From assembly GCA_036898135.1 (NCBI GenBank), contig CM072523.1, positions 40,878,764 through 40,942,763 on the forward strand: a stretch of DNA of 64,000 bases. The letters are read 5' to 3'. Within the stretch, counting starts at the first letter, position 1. Every line of letters starts with the position of its first letter. A program made the translations under genes and the position numbers. Below are positions 46,553-59,844 of the stretch, one piece after another. Under the pieces are notes generated by a model that had not been told where the DNA came from, did not search any database, and saw only the letters and a program-made list of their open reading frames with translations. The stretch comes from Oncomelania hupensis. Its lineage: Eukaryota; Mollusca; Gastropoda; Littorinimorpha; Pomatiopsidae.

Positions 46553-46723
46553 ATGATGATCAATAACTTTCTGGAATCGCACAACCTCGCGCCCGGAGCC
46601 TTAAAGCTGAGTCCCCCTCACGGCCTGGGTGCAGTGGACGCGAGCGGCATGGGACTGCACGGACAGCCCACCAACCACTTCTCCTCTCAGCCTAACGGCT
46701 ACGGCATGGCGCACCATCCGCAG
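46553..46723 (+). CDS. Zic: Zic/odd-paired zinc-finger transcription factor, coding exon 1
   Basis: Encodes residues 1-57 (two adjacent ATGs at 46553 and 46556; the second has A at -3). INNFLESH...GALKLSP...FSSQPNGYGMAHH parallels the INPF...GAFKLNP...GYxxxxHHH N-terminal region known from Zic proteins. It ends after CAG with donor GTAAGG (46724), phase 0, matching exon 2. Zic proteins are nuclear DNA-binding factors acting in neural and mesodermal patterning and as Wnt/TCF co-regulators. Met choice is moderately sure; family membership rests on exon 2. Confidence 0.85.
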
Positions 46724-46823
46724 GTAAGGAAGGTGACGGTGGTGACGGCGCGGTGGTAGTGATGAATGATGATGATGATGATAATGATGATGATGGTGAT
46801 GATTTGTGTGCTGGTAATGAGGC

Positions 46824-46854
<31 letters not shown>

Positions 46855-47032
46855 TGATGTTGTTGAGGATGATGGTGATGATTCTTTATAATGGTGGTGG
46901 TTTTGGTGATAAAAGTGATTGATGACGATACAAGTGGCTCGTGAGGATGATGAGGTGGATGTCGACCGGGCGACGATTATGGTCGTAATCGTCTTCATTA
47001 ACAATGATCGAAGTCATTGCTTAATATGTCAC

Positions 47033-47066
<34 letters not shown>

Positions 47067-48261
47067 CAAGAGGAGGAGGAGGAACACTTTTCTAATTTTC
47101 TTGAAAATGAAAACTCACATAGGAGACTATATAACCATAGTTGTAACAGTTCGCTTAACATTGCAATAAGGTAAGTATTTTGATGCAGAATGTTGGGGTG
47201 GGAGGGGGGGGGAGGCGGGGGATTAAAAAGCGGAGAACTGAACTCAAAATGCATATTAACTGTAATGATTATAATAACGTAAAGCCGTAGCAGTCTACAT
47301 GTCAAGAGAACAGAACCCCAAATACATTATTAAACTACTGATTACAGTTCTCTATTAAATTAGTAGTACTATATGATAGAAACCAAACTTTTTACTAGCA
47401 CCCTTGTGCTGAGCTCTACTCTCGGCTCTTAGCTATTTTGTCTTTGACTCTCTTTGCCATTATTCATTTATTTACACGTCGTTTTCTGTCTTTTTTATTC
47501 CGTATGAATAAATAATCATTGAAGTTTTTGGTCTACACCCACCATTGGCGGTGTTCCGTATTCTTATTGCGCGCAAAGAGCATTATTGGGGATGAATAGC
47601 GTCATGAAACAGGAGGTCTGCTTTCTGTTTGGTGTTCTGAAGTAGTTTCTAACTGGAAAACATGGATGGACTTTCTTCAGAATTTTGTAATGTCAACAAA
47701 CGTTGTATATGTCAACAAGTGGCTGTGTCGCGATGGAAGTATCTTTAAATTCTTGAAAGACTGACTGCGCTGTTCAAGTAGTAACCCTCAGAACGATTGC
47801 GCTGGAATTGGAAATGGTAGTATTATGTCTCTGTCTGTCTGTCTGTTTTATTCTCTCCTCCTCCTCCTCCTTCTTCTTCTTCTCCTCATCCTCCCCCCTC
47901 TCTCTCTCACTCTCTCTCTCATTCTCTCTCCCCCTCTCTTTCTCTCTGTCTCATTTCTTGCTTCTGCAAGATGAAGCTGATTTAAAAGAAAATCGAAGAT
48001 AATTGATAATACTGCGCTGTTATCACGCTTTTGGATGTGGAATTGTTTTAATGTACCTTTGTAAGTTTTTATTCTTTCATTGAAAATATAATTATATTAT
48101 CATATTGATAGTAATAGGAATATGATCTATAACTGCATGTTAGGATTCCATCCCTATAGTAAGCCTATATGCGTTTTGATCCCACTCTCGTATGTTTATG
48201 ATTTTAAAGATTAAAAATGTAATGTTATGTAATGTTGCTCTGTTTTGCTGCTGGTCTCCAG
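46724..48261 (+). other. Zic intron 1 (1538 bp)
   Basis: GTAAGG...CTGGTCTCCAG, phase 0. Contains GAT-rich tracts (46764-46860, 47034-47066), a SINE tail on the minus strand at about 47528-47552 (CCGCCAATGGTGGGTGTAGAC), and a CT/TTC-rich stretch near 47855-47950. Confidence 0.85.
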
Positions 48262-48964
48262 ATCTCGCATTACAGTGCGCTGATGCGTGGCCGTGACCCA
48301 CTGCAGTTCGGGATGGGGTCCGCAGACGCCGGCACTCCCCCTCACGCTGGCATCTTCACGTCCACAGGGGGGTTGGGACATCCCCATCATCCAGACCCTC
48401 ACGTCAGCTCCTTGTTTCAAAACATTCACGACCCCTCCGCCAACATGAACTCTCACATGTTCAGTGCCTATTCCAGAGACCAGTACAACCAGATGGCGGG
48501 GCCTCCCCGGCACGAACACTTTGCTTCTCCGCACGCTCAGCATTTGGGAGGCATGAACATGATGCCTCACCACGCCGCCTCCCGCATGGCCATGCCGCCC
48601 CACCCTCACAACACCGCCTTTTTCCCGTACTTCCGCGGGCCCCCGATCAAGCAGGAGCACACGTGCATGTGGATAGACCAGGAGCACGCGGAGCCCCGCA
48701 AGCCTTGCAACAAGCTGTTCACCACCATGCACGAGATCGTCACCCATATCACCGTGGAGCACATAGGGGGCCCCGAGCAGGCCAACCACGCCTGTTTCTG
48801 GCAAGGCTGCATCAGGGACGGCCGCCCCTTTAAGGCCAAGTATAAGCTTGTGAACCATGTACGAGTGCATACCGGAGAGAAGCCTTTCCCTTGCCCCTTC
48901 CCTGGCTGTGGCAAGGTCTTCGCCCGGAGTGAAAACCTCAAGATTCATAAGAGGACACATACAG
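48262..48964 (+). CDS. Zic: Zic/odd-paired transcription factor, coding exon 2 (zinc fingers 1-3)
   Basis: Continues residues 58-291. The N-terminal part is rich in His, Met and Pro. The [20 protein letters not shown] region corresponds to the RPEQYGQVTSPRSEHY segment of vertebrate Zic, followed by FRGPPIKQE. Finger 1: C192, C206, H219, H224. Finger 2: C235, C240, H256, H260. Finger 3: C268, C273, H286, H290. Fingers 1 and 2 carry the tryptophans (CMW, CFW) of the tandem CWCH2 arrangement of Zic/Gli proteins. The exon ends one base into the HTG glycine codon (ACAG|GTATGG), the conserved intron position before finger 4. I see no clear STRDFLFR-like ZOC motif. Fingers 4-5 and the C-terminus are missing from the window. 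Confidence 0.96.
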
Positions 48965-51793
48965 GTATGGAAAGTCTTTTTTTTAACATTTGTTGCATTG
49001 TTTGTGTTTGTTCTTTGTTGGCGTCTTTGTTGTGTTTTTGTGTCGTGAAAACGTTGATGTGGTGTGTGATGGTTGCCTTGGTGTTGTTTGTGTCATAAAA
49101 TGCCCCCTCCCCCACTCACCCATCCCCGCCCCCCACCCCCCCCACCCCAAAAAAAAAGAAAAAAGTTCAAGCTGTAATTGCGGTGGTGGTGGGGTGGTAA
49201 TGGTGCTGCTGCTGCTGATGATGATGATGATGTTGACGACTTATTTCTTAATTTAAATCTTTTTTTACCGTTGTGTTAGCTGATGACAAACTTCTTTGCA
49301 GAGCTCTTTGTACATGCTTGTGTCATGATGTGATGTGTGCGTGCGTAGGTGTGTGTGTGTGTGTGTTTGTGTGTGTGTGAGTGGCTTCTATGTGCGAGCG
49401 CGCATTTGTTTAATCTGTGTGTTAGTTTCAACAGAATAATAAATCGTGCAGACAAACAAATCTGTCACATGTCGCAATATGAAAGGACGCCAAAGATTGT
49501 TTTAAAAAAATGACAGGAAAGCTTATAAAAATATACGTTATATAGATTTTGAATCTCGTTACCAAGCCAGACATACTAGTCTGTAATCTGGAGTTGTTTG
49601 TATCGAGGTCAGGACTCCCATTGAGTTCTTGGTTTTCTTTCCTCAGTAACGGCATTAGGATTTTTTGAATATATTTGTTTACAGTGTTTACTAACTAAAA
49701 ATTTAATTCAGAGTATCGCTTTTCAGTAGCTGCGTTCGGTTTCGTTCATTCATATCATCCAGAACACTAGCACTAGTTTTTCACTAAGGCCTTCATAGCG
49801 AAGACTCCGTAAGCTTCTTACGACTCTGGATAGTAGGCTTATCCATAGCCGAGGCGGACACTATAATGATAAAACCTTCCCAGTATTGTTTTGTCGTTTG
49901 TAACTAGTTTTGTGTTTTTGGACGTATTTTATGGACCTTTGACATTTCTCCTCCTCCTCTGCCATTGTTTTTGTGTTCAGTTATACTTTCACGTTTTAAG
50001 CGGATATCTTTATTTTAGGGTGTTTTTGTTGTTTTGGTTCACCGGAAATGTCCGTGTTTTATTGTAAATACGAGCTGTTTTGATGTGGTAGTGTTTTCTT
50101 CTTCTTTTTTTTTGTCTTGTTCTTCTCCTACTGAGACAGCTGTGTTTTTGTGTGTGAACTTCTTCTTCTTCTTCTCCTTCTTTTACTTTCCTCTTCTTTA
50201 TTACTTACCTTGTCGATCTGTATAAATTTCATTCTTTCTTCCATCCTTCCTCTCTCTTCCTCCTCCTTTTTTCTGTGGTCACCATCACCCATTCTCTTTA
50301 ACTGTTCTCCTGGTTTTCAAACCGGCTCGGGTCGTATCAGTTTCTGTAGTATAGGCCTAGTTTATATTTTCCTGCTTTAGAATGTTGACTACGTTTTGAC
50401 ACAAAAAGAGCCTGCCAAGTATGACAATGAAGGCTTTTAATCCCAGGAAGGAAACTACGGGTCGCGAACAAAGCACGGGGGGTTAAATCCTTGTTTTGAC
50501 TATGTGTTCGTTTAGAGTTCAGCAGTAATCATTCGCAAGCGCACAACCTACAAATGCAACAGAGCAACATGTTTTAAATGGCAGTTCAACTTGCATGGAT
50601 GGTTTTAAATGGAGATAATCACTGATCGTGTGCTGAATTTGACCTGACCAAAAATTAAGTCGTTTATATTTTCTGGACCATGCATGTTTGTTCTTTCTCA
50701 AAGCATTAGCGTTATAGCAAACGTCAAATACTGAAATTTCAAAGTCAGATTAATAACAGCTCATTTTCTAACTATTAAATCATCATTCTCGGATTAATGT
50801 TACAACGCGATCCAACATAGCTTGACGTAAACCATTAGATCTTTGCCTAAGCTTATTCAAAACATTTTACCATAATATGCTGACAGCGACACTTAAGTTT
50901 GGAATTTATATGCGTAGTTTGAATACCGTGTTTTGCCGTTTCTGATCGAAAGCTTGAAGGTAACATACCTTCAGTAAAATAAACTATAAAGAGGACGTCG
51001 AAGACAGCAATAATGATGATGATGGCGACGTAGACTTGTACCATTAATCTATGTAACAACGAATGCATGAATCGCTTTAAAACCCGTATTTCTGTAAATA
51101 TTTTTAAATTATAAGAAAGAAAAATTAATAATCTCGATTCCGAAAACTTAGACAGTTCTGAATATTTTTTCTTTAAAAACAATAAAAGTACGGACCTATA
51201 CATTTCAAATCCATGCCATCTCTTGCAGTGTCATGCTAGGCAACAAGACGTTGGACTTGTTAGTACGATATATACGCAACATTATTCTATCATCAGTTTG
51301 TTGGTCTTTGAAGAGTCTAAGACTGGACCCGCTGCCTTATTTTATTGTATTGGGCCTTTTCACCACCTCAACCATCTTATCGTTGTATTTTAAGGCTTAA
51401 GCAGCTGCCCTCCATTTTGACGTATACTATCATCGATGTGAAGAAGGTTGAAGAATTATCCCGTTTTCATGTGAAACTAGATTACTTTTTAAAGGAAGAT
51501 GGTGGGCTAGAATCAATTTGTTAATGTTCGCTCGTGGCAAGCAACAGACCGGTACCGTTCGCTCTTTGCCTGTGAGCGTGAAAGGGACAGGGTAAGCAGA
51601 GTGTCTGAGATCTATCCAGCAAAGGTTAATGTGATAACGTGTGGCGTATACCTCAGCAGTCTCTGAAACTCCGATTGAAGAGGGAAAAAGGGCAGAGGAG
51701 ATCGTTCCTGGAATCAATACTCAACCGTACAGCATGCTGCTTGCTACTGATCTCCTTTCCTTGACGTCGTTATTTGCCGTTGTATATCGACGT
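48965..51793 (+). other. Zic intron 2, first part
   Basis: Starts with donor GTATGG. Holds C-rich (49100-49150), GAT (49205-49235), GT (49348-49380) and TTC/CTC patches (50095-50270). No finger-4/5 coding sequence (EKPFKC...SSDRKKH) is seen on the plus strand. Confidence 0.7.
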
Positions 51794-52052
<259 letters not shown>

Positions 52053-52789
52053 AAGAAAACAAACAAAAAGACAGTCTTGGGTTTGAAAGAAATGTACTTT
52101 TGCATGCAGCTGTAGTGTTTTAGAGAACTAACTAACTAACTAAATAAATGAGTAACAAATAATTATTAAGTAAAGAATGGAAATAGGCTGATATCAAATA
52201 AAGACACATAAAGAAAGAAAGAGAAAACATTTAAGAAAGAAATGAGTAAATAAATAAATAAACTGTATACCCATCTATCCATCCATAACAAACATACATG
52301 TTGTATTACATAACAAACGTAAATCTTTTAATCTTGCACGTTTAGAATAGCCAACAGTTCAAACTTTTTTTTGTCAACCACAAACTTGTATTCCGTCTAG
52401 AACCTGGAACGGCATTAACGCAATTAATTACAGAAGATACCAAGCTCAAGAGAGTAATATAAGTAAATATATCGATCAATTATTTGGAAATTGCACTGGT
52501 TATTGGAGATAATTTGACCCCCCACCAAAATGTTATAGTCTTTGTTGAATGAATTAAACGATCCTTAGCTTTAACCTAGGTCAACATCTTAAAAAAAAAT
52601 AATATCCCAGATGTTAGTTCAGAAGACTAGTTCAAGTACTAGGACACGCATCCTGTTCTATAGAGTTTCGACATGACCCTTTAAAAGCTCACAAGCAGAA
52701 AGAATATATGCCAGGATGATTTTACAACGAGGCTATCGAGAACTGCACACTTACCCCCTCCCCCCCAAAAAAAAACATGATGAGGCATA
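52053..52789. other. AT-rich intronic, nothing recognised
   Basis: AAAT/AAAG-rich patches near 52140-52260. No exon is supported. Confidence 0.4.
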
Positions 52790-52995
52790 ACTTACACAAC
52801 TAAACAGCATCCAGGCCCACAACAGCAGCATCAAAGAGCAAGAAATGGAGCACTTGCCTCTTGCCCATCTGTTGCCAATAGCCCGGCCCTCGTGTCATGC
52901 TCAGCACCGACCACCCATCCATCATCACGCGTAATAATCGCGTAAAACATAGTTCACGGCTAGCAGGGCAGAAACTTGGTAATTCATGATCCAAA
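52790..52995. other. Compositionally distinct, unexplained block in Zic intron 2
   Basis: About 200 bp of near-balanced GC within AT-rich flanks. The minus strand is open for 64 codons (52994-52800) with no domain I recognise. It could be a non-coding conserved element or an old insertion. Confidence 0.3.
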
Positions 52996-55034
52996 TGAAG
53001 GCAAGATTTAACTTACAAAAATATTGTTTATTTATAAATATTGCCAGCATACCTAAAACTTAAAGGTTAACACCCTATTTCCCCCAAAATCTTGGTTCTT
53101 TAAAAATGTAATGTAAAAAACCCAAACCTTTGCTAAAAGTTTTATTTGAAAAAAATATTATTTCTTGAAATCGTCATACAATATTGCCAACAACATAGAT
53201 TATGTGTTATCCGATTAGTTGGTGTGTTTGTGTGTGTCTGCGTGTGTGTTTTGAGACAAGATAAGATAATTTTATTCCAAGGGCAAAAGAGTAAGTGCTG
53301 GGTGCACTTTTTGATAGAGAAAGAGAGTGGGCGATGAAGGTGGGAGGGGGTGGGGGGAAGGTTAGTGCTGAATTTAGGAGTAGATCAGATCTCTTAAAAT
53401 CTCTTATAATGGCTTGTGTGAATGTTGTAATGATAATAGTTAATACATTATGATCTTATAAGTTTAAGAAGACTTTTAAAAAAACTGAGAGAAAAATAAC
53501 CGTTGTAAATCGAAGAGCAATTATAGAGTAGTAGTAGCTGAAACTGCACTATCTATGAGTTAAGAATGATTGACAGGTTTATTCCATGCACTTTTTGATT
53601 GATTAATATTTTACCAAAAAAATCTTGAAAATAATTAATTTACAAAACACTCCATATCTTGATGACTAATGAAACGAAACCTCCCTTCCACTAAGCCTAT
53701 AACAAGATCGCGTGTCAGTCATAGTCAGTTTTATATAATTTGTAAAAATGGCCATCAGAGTTTGGACGGCGGATAAATGATTTATTATAGCTGAGGAAGT
53801 ATTAGCTCTGTCGTGCGTTGATTTGTTTAAAAAATATCTCTGTGCAGCATGAATCACTACTTGAGATTGATGCATACGCCTTATAAATGCTCGTAGTTAA
53901 GGCATTTCATCAGATTGGGACTAGAAATACACTATTTTATGACATACGTAGACTTTTCCTTAGTCTTGTGAAATTGTGATTTCAGATGGTCGTGTGTGCG
54001 TGTGTGTGTGTGCGTGTGTGCGTTTTTAATTATTTTTTTTGTATTTGTTAAAAGAAATAATAAATATTAGACTAGATACTTGGCATACATGTACACCAGC
54101 CTGTCCTTAATCTAGTGAATATGGGATATGTATTATATCAGTATAAGCTGTTATGTTTCTTTAAACTTCACTCCCAGTTATTAAGGTGACCTATTACTTG
54201 CTCGTATAGTTGGTGTAGTACCCCCTTCTTTCCCCTTGCCTCTATCGTAATTCTGGCATCTTATGATCTGGAATAAATTTGAATAATATCCACTCTTTGA
54301 ATATATATGTATAGTTCTTAGAAATTTAATGTCTTTACCATATTTCCATAGTGATATTAGTAACGATAACTTAAATTAAAACATAGTCGGTAATAAGTTA
54401 CCAACCCTTAAGGAAAAAAAAAGGGGAAACTTGTAGACGAAACGTTTAAAATTCTAATTACATTTAAAGGATCGAACAATCTACGGAATTTAAAGAGGGA
54501 CGCCAAATACGATCTCACCTTTATGTTTAGTTTTAATTTACACCGAGTGCCTATATTATCTGAAAGAATGAATTAATCCACTACTAAAATGTATAAGTTC
54601 TACATTAACCGATGTAGAATATTACTAAACGGGGAGTTAAATTAAATTTGGAAATATCATTTTAATAGTTTGGCACAAATGTGAAATAAGGAAGCTAAAT
54701 ATTTGAACAAAAGAAAAGAACAAATATTTGAAATCCAAATTTGACATGTTTAGTCATAGAGAAACATAGGATTTTGTTACCTTAAATGTTTATTTATTTA
54801 TTTATTTATCTATTTTACTAGTTATTTAGTTAGTTTTTAAACAGTCTTCTTTTTTTGTAAAACCGAATTTTTTTCTGTGATATAATTTGGTGTCCTCTTT
54901 TACCATTAAGGGTCATCTGACTTTGAACGTAGCTTTCCCTCTAAACTTCCTTTCACAGTTAATGCTCAATAATACACCTTTGTCACCCCACCCCTTCACA
55001 CAAACACACACACTCCCTTCATCTTCCTTCCATC

Positions 55035-55037
<3 letters not shown>
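52996..55037. other. AT-rich intronic, nothing recognised
   Basis: Short GT tract at 53998-54022 and ATTT runs near 54790-54810. No exon is supported. Confidence 0.4.
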
Positions 55038-55098
<61 letters not shown>

Positions 55099-55104
55099 CT
55101 CTCT
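55038..55104. repeat. (CT)n microsatellite
   Basis: Two CT blocks separated by TTC. Confidence 0.95.
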
Positions 55105-56210
55105 TCCCCACCCCTGTTTAATTATAATTGTATTACCCATCCCTTACCCACAGTTTTCCCTCACTGCTAGCTACCCCCAACTAATCTTACAACCGACCAC
55201 TTTTTCCCTCCCTCTCCCACCAACCACTGCACTCCTCCCCTTTCACCCTCGATACACACCCTGCCCTACCCCCTTCCCTTACCCTCCATTCTTTTCTACC
55301 TGTCTCCTAGCCCGTTCAACAGTCTATATAATGGCGAAATAAACAAGCAGAATCTGTGGAAGTGATCTGCATTATTGAATTATTAACTGTTCAATAAAGA
55401 GGGCTGGAAAGCGGAGTATGTCTCTCCCGTGTCAGATAACCGCTGAAGTGTGACGGTGTATATTTCCAGTACTATTGGAATGGCGTGCCGTCCGCTTTTC
55501 AACGTTAACGCCTCATTTGCATAGCTATAGGTTTTTTGGCGATTGCCATAATATTGACTACTACAGTGTAGTAGTGCTATCGTGATATTTGGCTTAACTT
55601 AATTGCTTTTCATATATCTAAAATGTTTGGCGAAGAGCACAACAATGGTGACGATTGGGCGGTAGGAATATGAAGTGCTTCAAATATTGAAGCTGCTCCC
55701 CAAAAACGATATAGAAAATTGAAGTAGTTTAGGGTTTAATTTGAGGAAGAGGGAGAGAGAGGCAGAGAAGGAATAGGTGTGTGTTTGCGTGTGTTCGTGT
55801 GTGTGTATGGGTGTGTGCGCGCGTGTGTGTTTGTGTATAGGTGTGTGTGAGAGAGAGGGAGATGAGAGGCAACGCGCGCGCGACAGTTACAGTAAAGGTG
55901 AAGCGGTAGGAACGGCGAATAAAACGTCCATGTCATTTACATTGCAAATGTTCCAGCGATAGCCCCTATCCTTCCTAGTCATCGGGTGCAGCATAATTCA
56001 AAATGCCAACCCGACTTTTACCACGCCAACGACAGCAGTGGAAATGACGTGACAAAGGATGAAACGTGTAACGTAAATAAATAAATAGATTCATACAAAC
56101 ATACGTACAAACTGAAATACACATTTACATACATGTAGGCTATATAACACGCACACTGATGAGAAGACTTCGCCCCGCCCCTACCCCAACTACCATGAAG
56201 ATTTATAGTA
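55105..56210. other. Intronic: C-rich then mixed, nothing recognised
   Basis: 55110-55320 is C/T-rich with no repeat unit. 55770-55860 is GT-rich. No exon is supported. Confidence 0.4.
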
Positions 56211-56282
<72 letters not shown>

Positions 56283-56400
56283 ACGCAAATCAAAAGTTTA
56301 AAGAAAAGTTGGCATGAGGCAAAATGACATAATTAACATAAATCGTAAATCTGCGCTGGATTAGTTTTATTATTTGTACCTCCGTTACTATACTGCAACC

Positions 56401-56470
<70 letters not shown>
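56211..56470. repeat. Inverted pair of (GA)n and (CT)n tracts
   Basis: 56213-56279 is GA, and 56402-56470 is CT, complementary tracts of about 68 bp separated by about 122 bp. They could pair into one long hairpin. Confidence 0.9.
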
Positions 56471-56473
<3 letters not shown>

Positions 56474-57186
56474 GTCTTACACTTCGTGCTCTCTCCCTCT
56501 CTCTCTCTCCTTCTCTCATTCGCTCCCCCCTTTTCTCTCATTCTCTCTCCTCTCTTATTTTATGTTCAATTTTCAGTGTTCTTGCTTTGTGTGTAGAATA
56601 TTCATAACAAAGGAAAGTATAATGAAGGCTACCTCTTATATATATTATATATAATCCCTCCACTGCCGCCGTCCTTGCTTTACCTGCTTTACCTTCTCTA
56701 TCTTCTACATTTTCCACATCAAAGAATAATTTACTTTTCTTCCACAGTGAAACAACAATCATTGCAACAAATCTGTCACGAGTAGGACCTATTCATGCCC
56801 CGCATGCTTCTCAATTTTAAAAAAAATGTTTAAACAGAAGAAACAGAAGATACTTGACATCCCTGCATGGTTTTGCTTGTTCTTGTGTTGTGGCGATAAA
56901 AACCAACTCATCTTCGACCGTTCTTGTCCTCATAAATGTCCTGTGTCAAACTATGAAAGGCCAAGGCAGTTCTGTTTACCAGTCGTTTCTTTTTTTTGCG
57001 TTTTTATTTCATATTTGACCTTAAGGTGAGTCCGAGGTCGTCTACATCAAAATGGCGAGAGATTTCTTTTGAAAGTCTGACGATACGAGATTATTGTTTG
57101 CTTGTATATATATATATTCATTCTGTATCCGAGAGTTGAAACAGTCATCTGCTATAGCAATAAGTGCCTTATCTCCCTTAAAATAC

Positions 57187-57917
57187 CTCTGTGGTATGGT
57201 CTAATGCTTCAGCAAATCAACTAAAAAGACTTACTCATCTGCATAGACGTGGGGTTAGATTAATCTCAGATAATCGAGAATTAACAACAGATGAAAAATT
57301 TACAGATCTTAAAATACTGTCTTTACAAACACAATTCAAGTATAATTTAGCCATACAGATGTTTAAAGTAAAAAAATAATATAGCGCCTTCTTACTTACG
57401 TGATCAACTAATGTCATTTCCTACACAATACCATTCTGAAAACTACCGACTTCCAAAACCACGAATTGACATTTTTAAATCTAGCTTCTCTTTTAAAGGC
57501 CCCCTGTTATGGAACACTCTTTCTTTAGAACTAAAAAAATGCACATCGTTAAACAGCTTCAAGTACAAGATTTACAACATATTTCTTAATAATTTCAAAA
57601 ATCATACATTCTAGCATGCATCAATTGATTTTCCTCTTTCATCCCCCCCCCCCCTCTCGTCCCACTCAGTCCGTCTTTCTCTCTCTATTTATTAAATTAA
57701 ATGGTTCCAGTTAAATATGTTATATTTAGTATTGTTAGTTTCATTGTTACGAAGTTAGCTTGTTTATTTCAAATCAATGTTTGTCTTTACATGAATGCGG
57801 ATGAATGATTAAAGTAAATGTGTGAGTGATTGAAAGAAGGACTGATTGTAAGATTAGCAAATTAATGCTAAAATCATTTTCTTCTTGTAATAAACTATTG
57901 AATTGAATTGAATTGAA
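57187..57917 (+). pseudogene. 5'-truncated LINE (reverse-transcriptase C-terminus), one frameshift
   Basis: A 731 bp insertion bounded by TTAAAATAC at 57178-57186 and 57918-57926. 57191-57379 encodes VWSNASANQLKRLTHLHRRG... A single extra A in the A-run at about 57369-57375 shifts the frame, and reading resumes as APSYLRDQLMSFPTQY, then FSFKGPLLWNTL...SFKYKI to the stop at 57612-57614. This is the YLRDQ...R...S..GPLLWN.LP..FK end of CR1/Jockey-like LINEs. The 3'UTR ends in (ATTGA)n. Confidence 0.9.
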
Positions 57918-58540
57918 TTAAAATACAGATTACAGAACGAACTACGAACAAACGCAGCGGAGGGTGACAGCAATCCCCAACGCGTTGTTGTATTTAAACA
58001 TGAAAAAAAAAAAAAAAAACTATGCGGAGGCTGATAGTCTGAAGTAACGCTCACCGACGTGCATTAGAGGTCCCTCTGCATGCTAGCAAGCCCATGACGT
58101 TATCAGGGACCTCAGTGATTTTAAAGCTGCTTACACGTCCATCGGAGAGCTTTTACCTCAATAATGTGGATTAATAAAATCTTTTATTTCGCATACTATC
58201 TAGCGTTAAAGTTTGGGGGGAGAAAATGACCTCATAATCAATTCAAGTGTAGGCAGGATGATGTCAAATTGTATGACACAAAGCCTACAAAATGGGGGTA
58301 TATTAAAAGAAACTCGAAATCGTTGTATAAAATCTACTGAAAGGGTGTCAAAGCGCAAGACCTATATAAAAGAAACGGGGTATGAATATGCACTTAAAAT
58401 ACTGCAAAGGGTGCCCTCGGGTAAGGCATGTCGCTAGAGAGGATGCGTAAGTCACCCTTCATTAACGTTTGCCTTTAAAACAACATTAAGTAATTAATAA
58501 TACGACACTTTAAATTTACCCAAGCACTGAATATAATTGT

Positions 58541-58752
58541 ATGCCAGCATGCATGCCAGTGAAATGTCCTTCTGCCCTTCACAACTTTACAAGATCGCTA
58601 GACTATTATTGTTTTGACAGAACAGGACTGCACCTTCTGAAGAATGGATATGACCACACCTTTTCCACAGAAATACGGAATCTTGTGAACAGTATTAAGA
58701 TGCACAGACGTCTCTCAATGGGACTGTCTGTTTGGTCGGGAGTTTGTTGGTG
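58541..58752 (+). pseudogene. Possible SGNH/GDSL-hydrolase C-terminal fragment
   Basis: An open stretch with FDRTGLHLLKNGYDHTFSTE followed by IRNLV. It resembles the DxxGLHLxxxG block (the catalytic Asp/His region) of SGNH hydrolases, which also occur in CR1-like LINE ORF1 proteins. No other catalytic block is visible and there is no splice evidence, so it is weak. Confidence 0.25.
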
Positions 58753-58898
58753 AAGATGTTAACGGTAATCCGTAAGAAATATGCAATTATGAAGTATAAC
58801 AGTTTATTCTATCTGTTTTTAACAACACAACATAGGCCTACAAATATAATTTGGGTATTTTCCGTTAAAGATTAAATCTAACACAGCGAACTTCATTG

Positions 58899-58960
58899 GA
58901 GAAGAAGAAGAAGAAGAAGAAGAAGAAGAAGAAGAAGAAGGGGGTAAGAAGGGGGTAAGA
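58899..58960. repeat. (GAA)n and GGGGGTAAGAA units
   Basis: Thirteen GAA units, then three GGGGGTAAGAA/GGGTGG units. Confidence 0.85.
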
Positions 58961-59099
58961 AGGGTGGAGGGGAGCAAGAGTGTTGGGGGAAGAGAAATGT
59001 CGATGTAATAATAATTACAATAGCGACAGACAGGCAGACAGAAAGACGACCTAAGCAAGATTTAGTTTGAATGAATGTTTTTGGACTGCATAAATCATT

Positions 59100-59410
59100 C
59101 AGATTTTTGTGTGGAGTTTAGCTTTGGGCTGGAGTAGCGCAGAGACTCGCCTCTTTAAGTGTCGCCGTGTTTTGTTCCCTTCTGGGCCGATAGGTACCGC
59201 TCACCGACTCAAATCGCCCTCAATTTTGTTTTTTTGGGACTATCACCGACCTACATCGTCGCGATCAGATTTCCGTCTTTCTCGTACGCACTCTTTTCAA
59301 AGAACGGACCTGTTACAAATCACCATCGCGCGAGTTTTGAAGAGCTTTGATGAGGTGTGTAACCAGAGAGCTTTCAGCCCGTCCTTTGGGCGCTGGGATT
59401 AGCTTCATTA
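59100..59410. other. Unexplained GC-raised block in Zic intron 2
   Basis: Open in two plus-strand frames (59109-59402 and 59159-59350) without a recognisable domain. CpG dinucleotides are frequent compared with flanks. It could be an intronic regulatory element or a relic insertion. Confidence 0.3.
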
Positions 59411-59844
59411 GTCTGTTGAAAGGGTCGCGAGTCATCCAAATTTTGCACTGGCGGAGTACAAATCCCCCTCTTTTCATTTTAGCTCTTGCTTAGAATTTCT
59501 TTTTTGGAGTTTACTTGATTTATTTTTACACTTGATCGTTTTGGGGTATTAAATAAAACCTTACCTCCTCTTTGGAGGATGTTGTAGTTTCTGCGAGGGT
59601 TTTGTTTATTCCTATCTGCTGTAATTTGGCTAGAGACTAATTATTAAGCTCTTGTACCACATGGCTGTCGACACCTATCAAGTATGACATTCTTACATTT
59701 TGAACATGGATTCTCTACCCCCACCACGTCCTTCCATCAAACCATCTTATCCATTTTTCTGTGTTAATCTTATCTCTCTTCCAACACATACTTAGAACTC
59801 ATTGAAGCTTTTACTTTTGGATGAGAGTGTAAACTACAAGCCTC

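Noticed and set aside
48211..48960. 249-codon minus-strand open frame opposite Zic exon 2
   Set aside because: Antisense shadow of the conserved zinc-finger coding sequence. Only the plus-strand frame has finger motifs and correct splice phases.
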